From NCBI GenBank assembly GCA_023426375.1, contig JAFAAV010000053.1, forward strand, positions 1-14,078: 14,078 nt of DNA, given 5' to 3'. Source of the DNA: Actinomycetes bacterium (GTDB lineage: Bacteria; Actinomycetota; Actinomycetes; Actinomycetales; Micrococcaceae). Position numbers and translations under genes: made by a program. Position 1 is the first letter of the stretch, and each line of letters opens with the position of its first letter. The notes beneath the pieces are model-generated. The model made no database searches, was not told where the DNA came from, and saw only the letters and a program-made list of their open reading frames with translations. Positions 5,252 through 14,078 of this stretch are shown one piece after another.

Positions 5252-7488
5252 GCGAGCGTTCCGGGTCGGGGGACACCCCTGACCCGGACGCTGCCCCGGA
5301 GCAACTCTCCCTGGTCGGGTTGCCCGAACCGGAGCCCACACCCAAGAAATCCGACCTTCCTGTGGGGGCCGAAGGCCCGGCACCCGAGAACCCCATTGCC
5401 AAGGTGTTGCTGGACGCCTACGTTCCGCACCTGGATCGGCTCTTCGACTACCGCGTGAGCGCCGGTCTCGACCAGGACGCCGTGGTGGGAGCCAAGGTGT
5501 CCATTCCGTTCTCCGGTCGGCTCATGACCGGGTGGATCGTGGACCGCGTTGCCGAGTCCGACGTGACCGGTCGTCTCTTGAGCATCCGCAAGGTGCTTTC
5601 TCCCTTGCCCGTGCTCAAACCGGTCATTGTGGAACTGGCCCAAGCAGTGGCCGCCCGTTCTGCCGGGACCGTGTCGGATGTTCTCCGTGTCGCCGTGCCA
5701 CCGAGAGTTGCTCGCGTCGATAAGGAAATGCTGGCGCGTCTGAAAGCGGCCGCGGCCAAAGACTCCGTGTCCGAGGAATCCGTGACTGAGGAATCTGAGG
5801 CGACCGACGCGGAGAAACCCGAGCCGGCGACGTCGGCGGAGGAAGAGGCCGACGTGCCGGTCACCGTGCCGCGCGACCTGTGGCGCTATTACGACGGTGG
5901 TCCCGAGTGGCTCACAGCGGTCACCGAAGGTGCGTCGGCCCGCGCGGTGGTCGAAGTCCTGCCGTCCCCGGAGGACCACGACTGGGCCCTCCTGACGGCA
6001 GCTGCCATGGCGGCCACCTATGATGCCGGCCACGGGGCGTTGGCCGTGGTGCCCGACTACAAGTCGCTCGAGCGGCTGGCGGCGGCTCTGGAGCCGCTGG
6101 TCGGATCTGAGCGCGTGGTGCGACTCCACGCCGACGACGGCCCAACGCCGCGGTACCGCGGCTATATGGAGCTGTCCCTGGGCCATAAACGCTTGGCGAT
6201 CGGCACGCGTTCCGCCGCCTATGCACCCGTTCACGATCTGCGCCTGGTGTGCTGTCATGACGACGGGGACACGAGTTACGTGGAACAACGCGCGCCGTAT
6301 CAGCACACGCGTGATGTGTTGTTGCTGCGTGCCCAGCAGGAGGACACGGCGGCACTGCTCACGGGTTACAGCGTGAGCCCGGAGGCTCAACGACTCATCA
6401 CGACCGGGTGGGCGGCCCATCTTCGCCCCGAGCGAGCCACACTGCGGCAGAACTCGCCGCGTGTTGAAGCAACGTCGGATTCGTTCAACTTGTCCCGGGA
6501 TCCGATGGCTGCGCGTGCGCGTTTGCCGCATGAGGCATTCCGGGTGGCACAGCAGGCGCTCAGTCGCGGCCCGGTGTTGGTTCAAGTTGCTCGGCGCGGA
6601 TATGCGCCGTTCGTGGCCTGCGAGCGCTGCCGCATGCCGGCCCGTTGCCGCGGCTGTGGGGGATCGCTGTCGCTGCGTTCGAGACGAGAGGCACCCGTAT
6701 GCACGTGGTGTGGTCGCAACGCCCACGGGTGGCAGTGCCAGGAGTGTGGGTTCCAGCGCCTGCGGCTGAGCAAGGTGGGAGCGTTGCGCACCGCGGAGGA
6801 ACTGGGCCGTGCGTTCCCGCAGGTTCCGGTGATCTCGTCGAGTGCCGAACACGTCCGAGCCGATGTGGGCTCCGATCCGGCGCTGGTGGTGGCCACTCCG
6901 GGAGCCGAACCGGTCGCGGAAGGTGGTTATGCCGCTGCGTTGCTGTTGGACGGCAATGAAATGCTTGCGCGGCCGTGGTTGCGGGCCGAAGAACAGACCC
7001 TGCGGCGCTGGTTCAATGCTGCGGCACTCGTGCGGTCTTCATCGCTGGGTGGAACCGTGGTCGTGACCGCGGATCACGATCAGGCGGTCGGTGCACTGGT
7101 GCGCTGGGACCCGTCAGGACACGCCTACAGGCAACTGCAGGAACGTCACGAGCTCGGCTTACCGCCGGCAGTGCGGACAGCGGCCCTCACCGGGCCCCGC
7201 GATGCGCTCACCGCGACCCTCCGCGACCTGGATCTACCGCCTCAGGTGAATGTGGTGGGGCCCGCACCCATGAAAGACCACGTGGGTGGCTGGTCCGACG
7301 AGGGCGATCCGGGGACGTTGGCCGGCCTCGCCACGGAGGACGAGCCGCAATACCGGGCGCTGCTGTTCTTCAGCTTTGGGATCGCGCCGCAGATCACCGC
7401 CGCGTTACGGGCCGAGAAGGTGCGGGCCTCAGCGTTGCGCGAGCACGCGGTGGTCAACGTGCGCTGCGATATTACTGATCTGTTGTAG
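5248..7488 (+). CDS. priA: Actinobacterial replication-restart protein PriA, helicase motifs lost
   Basis: PriA recognises stalled or collapsed forks and recruits the replisome. The N-terminal DNA-binding region starts near residue 50 (AKVLLDAYVPHLDRLFDYRV). The zinc-binding region is intact with eight cysteines in four CxxC pairs: 458/461, 467/470, 485/488, 497/500. GTRSAAYAPV (319-328) is the PriA GTRSAxFAP motif. The Walker A site expected around 234-250 has no GKT/S, and the DEEH box position reads CHDDGD (336-341), so ATPase and helicase activity are unlikely. Actinobacterial PriA is known for this loss. At 746 residues it is longer than the mycobacterial protein (about 655) partly because of an N-terminal tail (1-48) and an acidic linker at 170-204. 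It is coupled to metK by a GTGA overlap; the expected def/fmt genes do not follow. Confidence 0.93.
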   Translation: MSERSGSGDTPDPDAAPEQLSLVGLPEPEPTPKKSDLPVGAEGPAPENPIAKVLLDAYVPHLDRLFDYRVSAGLDQDAVVGAKVSIPFSGRLMTGWIVDRVAESDVTGRLLSIRKVLSPLPVLKPVIVELAQAVAARSAGTVSDVLRVAVPPRVARVDKEMLARLKAAAAKDSVSEESVTEESEATDAEKPEPATSAEEEADVPVTVPRDLWRYYDGGPEWLTAVTEGASARAVVEVLPSPEDHDWALLTAAAMAATYDAGHGALAVVPDYKSLERLAAALEPLVGSERVVRLHADDGPTPRYRGYMELSLGHKRLAIGTRSAAYAPVHDLRLVCCHDDGDTSYVEQRAPYQHTRDVLLLRAQQEDTAALLTGYSVSPEAQRLITTGWAAHLRPERATLRQNSPRVEATSDSFNLSRDPMAARARLPHEAFRVAQQALSRGPVLVQVARRGYAPFVACERCRMPARCRGCGGSLSLRSRREAPVCTWCGRNAHGWQCQECGFQRLRLSKVGALRTAEELGRAFPQVPVISSSAEHVRADVGSDPALVVATPGAEPVAEGGYAAALLLDGNEMLARPWLRAEEQTLRRWFNAAALVRSSSLGGTVVVTADHDQAVGALVRWDPSGHAYRQLQERHELGLPPAVRTAALTGPRDALTATLRDLDLPPQVNVVGPAPMKDHVGGWSDEGDPGTLAGLATEDEPQYRALLFFSFGIAPQITAALRAEKVRASALREHAVVNVRCDITDLL
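5764..5793 (+). repeat. Two-copy 15-base tandem repeat coding SV(S/T)EE in the PriA linker
   Basis: Bases 5764-5778 and 5779-5793 are adjacent copies differing at two of 15 positions, coding SVSEE and SVTEE (residues 173-182), followed by a partial third copy (TCTGAG). They lie at the start of the acidic Glu/Ala-rich linker (about 170-204) between the N-terminal DNA-binding part and the degenerate helicase core. Slippage within an unstructured linker is the simplest origin. Confidence 0.6.
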
Positions 7489-7936
7489 CGGGGTCCCCGC
7501 CCTTGTTGATCTCGGTCTCGAACGCGACGGGGGTTCCATGTTCCACCGTCCGTGAGACGGTGCAGTACTTGTCGTGGGAGAGCTTGACGAGTCGGTTGAC
7601 CAGTCCGGCAGCCTTGCGCCCACCTTCGTCATCGGGGAACGACAGGGTGAAGGAGAGGTTCAGGTCCTCCAGGCGACTTCCGCCGTTTTCTTCGGTCACC
7701 TTGTTGCCGCTTGCCTCGACCCGGAAATCCGTGGGTTCGGAACTGCGCGAGGTGACGGTGTCCACGTCGATCGAGGAGCAACCCGCGATGGCGGCCAGCA
7801 ACAATTCCACCGGGGACATCAGGTCTTCACCACGGCCGAACGTGACCTCGACACCGGCCGCATTACGAGCGACGTAGCGGTTGGTTGCTTCACGAGTCAG
7901 TTCGATGGAATGCGTAGGGTTCTGGTTTTCGCTCAT
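7472..7936 (-). CDS. OsmC/Ohr-family peroxide-reducing protein
   Basis: OsmC/Ohr proteins reduce organic hydroperoxides with a pair of reactive cysteines, usually re-reduced by lipoyl-dependent partners. Both cysteines are present: C53 in LLLAAIAGCSSIDV and C125 in HDKYCTVSRTV. The family layout is seen, with an N-terminal strand region (IELTREATNRYVARNAAGVEVTFG), the central helix SPVELLLAAIAGCS, strands ending FTLSFPDD, and the C-terminal YCTVSRT. At 154 residues it has OsmC length. It belongs to the broad OsmC/YhfA group and cannot be assigned to Ohr proper, so I give no symbol. The ATG at 7936 is the only sensible start; its ribosome site is weak. The stop lies 15 bases inside the 3' end of priA, a 17-base convergent overlap. 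It appears to be transcribed separately; 66 bases separate it from the peptidase gene behind it. Confidence 0.9.
   Translation of the reverse strand: MSENQNPTHSIELTREATNRYVARNAAGVEVTFGRGEDLMSPVELLLAAIAGCSSIDVDTVTSRSSEPTDFRVEASGNKVTEENGGSRLEDLNLSFTLSFPDDEGGRKAAGLVNRLVKLSHDKYCTVSRTVEHGTPVAFETEINKGGDPATTDQ
7488..7500. terminator. Small GC hairpin at the priA/osmC convergence
   Basis: gcggg (7488-7492) and cccgc (7496-7500) can pair around GTC, starting at the last base of the priA stop codon and lying inside the 3' coding end of the facing osmC gene. There is no U tract on the priA side beyond CTTGTT. It may be a weak bidirectional stop; no better terminator is visible in the convergent overlap. 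Confidence 0.25.
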
Positions 7937-8002
7937 GGGTTCATGATGTCACCCAGATTCGAGTGAGTCGTGACTGCCTGGGGCGCGCCGGAGCGTGCCT
8001 GG

Positions 8003-9310
8003 CTACGGCAGTGCAGGCAGTTTCTTCTCGAATAACCACTCGTGCAGCAACGGCTCAACCGCCCGTCCGCTGACCTCGGATGCCAGTGCCAGGAATTCGG
8101 CCGTCGTTACGTTCCCGCAGCGATTCTGCGCGGTCCACCGCTGCAGAATCGTGAAGAACGTCTGATCGCCCACGGACATCCGCAGCGTGTGCAACGTGAG
8201 TGCGCCGCGCACGTAGACGCGGTCGTCAAACATCTTCTTCGGACCGGGATCCCCGATCACCAGTTTCTGTTTCGACGCGGACAGCTCCGCGTAGGCTTCA
8301 CGCGCTTGAGCTTGGGCCGGGTGGCGGCCGGAGGCCTCGGACCACAACCACTCTGCGTAGTGCGCGAAACCTTCATTGAGCCAGATATCCGACCAGGACG
8401 CGGGAGTCACTGAGTTTCCGAACCACTGGTGGGCCATCTCATGGGCGATGAGGCGCTCGGACTCCCAGGACTCCGTCATGTGGTTAGGTCCGAAAATGGA
8501 CAGCGGCTGTGACTCGAGGGGAATCTCCAGCTCGTCGTCGGTCACAACCACCCCGTAGTAGTCGAACGGGTACGCCCCGAAGCGCTGTTCGAACACCGCC
8601 ATCATCGCGTGCTGCTTCGCCAGCACGTGCTGAGCTTGTGCCCACAGATGTTCACCACAGGCCAGGGTCAGTGGCACACGTGACGGGGGATAGCGACCCG
8701 GTTCCACGGGCCCCCTCCGGTACTGGCCCATCTGCACGGTGGCCAAGTACGTGGCTACGGGCTCGCGAGACTCCCAGGTCCACGAGGTTCGGTCGCCGTG
8801 CTGATCCACCGCCACCAGATCACCGTTGGAAATGGCCGTGTAATCGGAATCCACCAGTACCGAGACCCGGAACGTTGCTTTCTGACTCGGGTGGTCGTTG
8901 CACGGGAACCATGTGGCCGCTCCGACCGGCTGCCCGGCCACCAGAACGCCGTCGGAGAGTTCTTCCCAGCCGATATCGCCCCACGCGCCAGAGGCAGGCG
9001 ATGGCGTTCCCGCGTAGTGGATTTCCACCGTGAGAGCCTCCTCCACGAAGAATCCCTCGCGGGCCTCCACGACCACCTTGTGCTTGGAGTGCTTGAACGC
9101 ACTGAGCTGTCCGTTGACGAGCACCCGCTCCACCGTCAGGCCCTCAAGGTCCAGGGACAGGGCAGAACAGTCCTCCAGCACCCGGGCGTCCAACACGGCT
9201 CGCGCTCGCAGCGTGTTCGGCTGAATGTCGTAGTCCAGCGCCAGGTCGTAGTGGTTTACGCGTACCTCGGAGGTGCCGGAACGCGGTGTGTAGGGATCCA
9301 GATATCTCAT
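8003..9310 (-). CDS. Compact M1-family zinc aminopeptidase
   Basis: M1 peptidases remove N-terminal residues from peptides using one zinc. The zinc site is exact: H290-E-M-A-H294 followed after 18 residues by E313 in LNEGF. The catalytic Tyr of the YxxG motif is Y366 (VYVRGALTLHTLR). The exopeptidase GxMEN motif is replaced by PLESQ, with E266 in the place of the substrate-binding Glu, as I recall for small actinobacterial members of the family. The protein has 435 residues against about 850 for PepN, so it holds only the N-terminal beta domain and the catalytic domain. No signal peptide is visible, so it should be cytoplasmic. ATG 9310 is preceded by a perfect AAGGAG at 6-base spacing; a longer frame to 9424 would overlap the glycosyltransferase gene. 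It is the last gene of a probable three-gene unit. Confidence 0.92.
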   Translation of the reverse strand: MRYLDPYTPRSGTSEVRVNHYDLALDYDIQPNTLRARAVLDARVLEDCSALSLDLEGLTVERVLVNGQLSAFKHSKHKVVVEAREGFFVEEALTVEIHYAGTPSPASGAWGDIGWEELSDGVLVAGQPVGAATWFPCNDHPSQKATFRVSVLVDSDYTAISNGDLVAVDQHGDRTSWTWESREPVATYLATVQMGQYRRGPVEPGRYPPSRVPLTLACGEHLWAQAQHVLAKQHAMMAVFEQRFGAYPFDYYGVVVTDDELEIPLESQPLSIFGPNHMTESWESERLIAHEMAHQWFGNSVTPASWSDIWLNEGFAHYAEWLWSEASGRHPAQAQAREAYAELSASKQKLVIGDPGPKKMFDDRVYVRGALTLHTLRMSVGDQTFFTILQRWTAQNRCGNVTTAEFLALASEVSGRAVEPLLHEWLFEKKLPALP

Positions 9311-9341
9311 GGTGCTCCTTCCCCGGAGCCCAAGGCCCGGT

Positions 9342-10442
9342 TCAGCCGCGTTGCTGCAGCTCGTTCGCGAGCTCCAGGAGCCGTTGCGCGGAATCCGCCC
9401 ACGTGTGCGCGCGTACCCGTGCAAGTCCCCCCAGGACCCGTTCTCGCGCGAGCCGCGGATCGGCGAGCTCGCGCACCCGGGCGGCGAACGCGGCGTCGTC
9501 GTCAGCGGGGGCGTACCCCGCGGCGTCTCCGGCCACCTCCCGAAAAATGGGTGTGTCCGAACAGACTACGGGAGCCCCGGCCGCGAAGGCCTCGATGAGC
9601 GGCAGGCCGTAACCTTCGGCGCGCGAGGCCGTCAGCAGTGCCGCGCACGAGGACAGGAGGTCTTGGTACTCGGCATCGGTCACGCCGCGATGAAAGACGA
9701 CGTTGCTAACGGGGCCCGCGAGGGCCCGTAGCTCGTCTTCGCGGACCGGCGAGATCCGGGAGAGCACGTGCAGCGTGTAGTCGGGCAGCTGCGCGGCCGC
9801 GCGCACCAGCGTCTCCACGTTCTTGTACGGCAGGAAGGACCCCATGTAGAGCAAGTCCTTGCTGCGGTTTTCGAGCCGAGCGAGAGCTTCGGTCTCGCTC
9901 ACAGCCGCCGACGACGCCGCATTGGGCACCACGCGCACGTCCCGTTTGGTGAGGCGGTGGGCCAGGATCTGTTCGCGAGAGGTTTCGGACACGGTGACCA
10001 CCGCGTCCGCGCGGTTGAGGGCAATCCGCTGCGGCCACCACGCCTTGTGGTAGGCCCGCCACCCCCATTGAATGGGCAGCGGTAGGTCCGAGGGCGGCTG
10101 CGGGTGCTCGTAGTAGATCAGATCGTGGAGGGTGAGGATCAGCTTGTACCGCCGACCCAGCGACCCCATCGTCTGCATGGGGGAGAACACCACGTCCGGG
10201 CGGTACCGATTGAGCTCCAGGGACGTGAGCGCCTCGCCCGGCGAGGTCACGGACGGCCCCGTGATGTGGGGAAGCTCCGGGAAGTGCTCCGGCTGTGCGG
10301 GATCACTGATGAGAGCGGCCAGCCGGACCCGGGGGTCATCACGGGTCAGCTCGGCGAGCGCTGTGAGGAGTTCAGCGCTGTACCGGCTGATGCCGTCGTG
10401 ATGGTCGGTGCGGATGTAACGGGCGTCGAAGAGGAATTTCAC
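9342..10442 (-). CDS. GT4-family glycosyltransferase (GT-B fold)
   Basis: This is a retaining glycosyltransferase of the large family that moves sugars from nucleotide or polyprenyl donors to lipids, glycans or metabolites. The N-terminal half starts KFLFDARYI and has the glycine loop DGISRY (16-21). The C-terminal donor half has YMGSFLPYKN (199-208) with K207 and the EX7E motif EGYGLPLIE (E276, E284) followed by AFAAGAPVVCSD. There is no signal peptide or membrane segment, so it acts in the cytoplasm or at the membrane face. It is 366 residues, normal for GT4. The start is GTG 10442, which overlaps the hydrolase stop by four bases; no good ribosome site precedes it, so translation is probably coupled. 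The peptidase gene starts 31 bases after its stop. The substrate cannot be read from the sequence. Confidence 0.92.
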   Translation of the reverse strand: MKFLFDARYIRTDHHDGISRYSAELLTALAELTRDDPRVRLAALISDPAQPEHFPELPHITGPSVTSPGEALTSLELNRYRPDVVFSPMQTMGSLGRRYKLILTLHDLIYYEHPQPPSDLPLPIQWGWRAYHKAWWPQRIALNRADAVVTVSETSREQILAHRLTKRDVRVVPNAASSAAVSETEALARLENRSKDLLYMGSFLPYKNVETLVRAAAQLPDYTLHVLSRISPVREDELRALAGPVSNVVFHRGVTDAEYQDLLSSCAALLTASRAEGYGLPLIEAFAAGAPVVCSDTPIFREVAGDAAGYAPADDDAAFAARVRELADPRLARERVLGGLARVRAHTWADSAQRLLELANELQQRG

Positions 10443-11551
10443 GGGCGGTTATCACCGGCACCGCGCTCGTTACGGTCCCGGCGCTCGCGGAACGCCTGCT
10501 GGGCGGCCTGTTCACGAGCCAGCGGGTCCTGGCGAATGATCGGCGTCATGCCGGTGAGCTGATCGGGCGTGGACTCGATGGTGTCTGCCAGGGGGAGTTC
10601 GGCGTGGACGTCCAGCGGTTCGGGCGCGGGAGAAGACAGGAAATCGTCGATGTACTCGGCCGCCAGGCGCGGGGCTTCGTAGTGGATCAGGTGACCGGTC
10701 TCCGGGATGATCTCCAGTCGATGGCTGCGGATCCACGAGGCCATGGTCTGTTGGGACTGCACGGACCCCAGATCGTCCTCAGCGCCCACGATCAGGAGGG
10801 TGGGCATGGTCAACTGCATGGCGACCTCCGCCACGGTGCCGGAAATGGACGCCTGATACGCCTCATGCAGGACATCACGGTTGGCGAAGGTGGAGAAGTA
10901 GGACTCGTGCTGGCGCAGCGCGTACTTCTTGACCTCGGGATCCTTGGACTTGACCATCACGTCGGTCATGAGTTTCACCACGGATCCAGAGGACAGAAGT
11001 TTCGCGCCCAGGGCCCGGGGCAGGGACTTACCCACACCGTAATAGAGCTCCGTGAGGCGCGTGAGTTTCTTGTGCTTGCCGTCCAACGCAGGTTCGGAGA
11101 TGGGGTTGATCAGGATCAACCGCCTCACCATGGCCGGGAAGTCCACGGCGAAATGGGAGGCGATGATCGATCCGAACGAGTGGCCCGCCACGATGATGCC
11201 GCTGTCACCGTCCGGGGACACGGCGCCGTCGGTCAGTGCCGTGATGAAGTCCCGAGCGAAGGTCACGTAGTTCGGGATGTCGTGCTCACGGTCGGTGAAG
11301 GGCTCGGAACGACCGAAGCCCGGAAGATCGGGCACGACCACGTGGTACTTGTCACGGAGTTCGGTAGCGATCAGCTGCAAACCGTGATGGTCCCCGCGAA
11401 AACCGTGGAACATCACGAGGAGTGGTTTGCGTTTCTTGTCCGCGTCGTAGAACCAGTACCTGACCTTGTATCCGTCCAGTTGAACGCTGCGGCGTTCGGC
11501 GTACGGATTATCCACGGTGACCTCCAAGTCATGGGCTAGCGGCGGGTCCAT
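10439..11551 (-). CDS. Alpha/beta hydrolase with a disordered C-terminal tail
   Basis: It is a serine hydrolase of the alpha/beta fold; the substrate is unknown. The HGF oxyanion region (49-51), the nucleophile elbow GHSFGS with S125 (123-128), the acid in GAEDDLGS (256-263) and the histidine in TGHLIHYE with H287 (285-292) form a complete triad. The helical lid is roughly 150-245. Residues 306-370 form an extra tail, first Pro/Glu-rich and then Arg/Ala-rich (QAFRERRDRNERGAGDNRP), not part of the fold and perhaps interaction-bearing. The start is uncertain: ATG 11551 leads into the family-like part, but its ribosome site is weak (only GGGCGG); the frame opens at 11638. It is the promoter-proximal gene of the unit with the glycosyltransferase and the peptidase and is divergent from leuS. 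No membrane segment or signal peptide is apparent. Confidence 0.88.
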   Translation of the reverse strand: MDPPLAHDLEVTVDNPYAERRSVQLDGYKVRYWFYDADKKRKPLLVMFHGFRGDHHGLQLIATELRDKYHVVVPDLPGFGRSEPFTDREHDIPNYVTFARDFITALTDGAVSPDGDSGIIVAGHSFGSIIASHFAVDFPAMVRRLILINPISEPALDGKHKKLTRLTELYYGVGKSLPRALGAKLLSSGSVVKLMTDVMVKSKDPEVKKYALRQHESYFSTFANRDVLHEAYQASISGTVAEVAMQLTMPTLLIVGAEDDLGSVQSQQTMASWIRSHRLEIIPETGHLIHYEAPRLAAEYIDDFLSSPAPEPLDVHAELPLADTIESTPDQLTGMTPIIRQDPLAREQAAQQAFRERRDRNERGAGDNRP

Positions 11552-11708
11552 GGTAACCGCCCGGACCGAGAGCACGCCGCAGTTGCGGCGCTGGTCTAAA
11601 CTGGCGGGAGATCCCCATGTCATTCCGCGTGGAATCACTATGCCGCCGCTTACCCCTGGTAACGGTGGCTCGCGGATGACCTAACTATGTGATGTGAAGG
11701 CGAGGCAC
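11552..11708. promoter_or_regulatory. Divergent intergenic region between hydrolase and leuS
   Basis: About 157 bases separate the two start codons and must hold both promoters unless the hydrolase begins further upstream. It contains the tentative boxes described nearby, a short gccgc/gcggc repeat around 11577-11590, and the leuS ribosome site (GAAGGCGAGG, 11696-11705). I see no T-box-like element, no specifier loop and no leucine-rich leader peptide. Confidence 0.4.
11593..11623 (-). promoter_or_regulatory. Possible promoter for the hydrolase unit
   Basis: On the minus strand ATGACA (11623-11618, five of six matches only if the first base is ignored) is followed after 19 bases by TAGACC (11598-11593). 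The spacing is long and the -10 lacks the final T. Transcription would start near 11586, about 35 bases before ATG 11551, which would support that start. On the plus strand the same bases include TAAACT (11596-11601), a TANNNT that could serve leuS with a leader of about 100 bases. Confidence 0.2.

Positions 11709-14078
<2,370 letters not shown>

Noticed and set aside
5170..6852. A 560-codon minus-strand frame opposite metK and priA
   Set aside because: Arg/His/Gly-rich shadow without recognisable domains; the plus strand carries the conserved proteins.
9311..9424. A longer N terminus for the M1 peptidase
   Set aside because: The added 38 residues overlap the glycosyltransferase coding end, and a perfect AAGGAG precedes ATG 9310.
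11552..11708. A T-box or leucine attenuator before leuS
   Set aside because: No T-box consensus, no leader peptide rich in Leu codons and no terminator/antiterminator pair is visible in the 157 bases.

Overview
The window looks like the chromosome of a high-G+C actinobacterium, most likely Micrococcales and probably Micrococcaceae (Kocuria/Rothia/Arthrobacter-like). The reasons are the actinobacterial order mihF-gmk-rpoZ-coaBC-metK-priA, an actinobacterial integration host factor, frequent GTG starts, 4-base GTGA gene overlaps, and a PriA that has lost its helicase motifs. The genus is an inference from protein character; no 16S gene is present. The first ~56 bases are long G and C runs that look like a contig-edge or assembly artefact.

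Plus strand, left block (about 60-7488): the end of a pyrimidine gene (pyrF, whose true start seems lost in the artefact), then the nucleoid protein mihF, guanylate kinase gmk, the RNA polymerase omega subunit rpoZ, the coenzyme A enzyme coaBC, SAM synthetase metK, and the replication-restart protein priA. From rpoZ on, genes overlap or abut (rpoZ/coaBC by 4 bases, coaBC/metK by 0, metK/priA by 4), so this is a tightly coupled housekeeping operon. The two real gaps, pyrF-mihF and mihF-gmk, each carry a striking inverted repeat next to a promoter-like hexamer; these are the best non-coding signals here.

Minus strand, middle block (7472-11551): an OsmC/Ohr-family peroxide-reduction protein whose 3' end overlaps the 3' end of priA, and then (read right to left) an alpha/beta hydrolase, a GT4 glycosyltransferase overlapping it by 4 bases, and a compact M1 zinc aminopeptidase 31 bases further on. 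These three look like one transcript, but a shared pathway is not evident.

Plus strand, right edge (11709-14078): leuS, leucyl-tRNA synthetase, cut off by the window end about 50-60 residues before its C terminus, divergently arranged from the hydrolase.

I see no mobile element, CRISPR array, toxin-antitoxin or defence system, prophage, tRNA or rRNA. This is an ordinary core-genome region. The items worth a second look are regulatory inverted repeats, start-site questions, unusual tails and insertions in core proteins, and the uncharacterised three-gene minus-strand unit.
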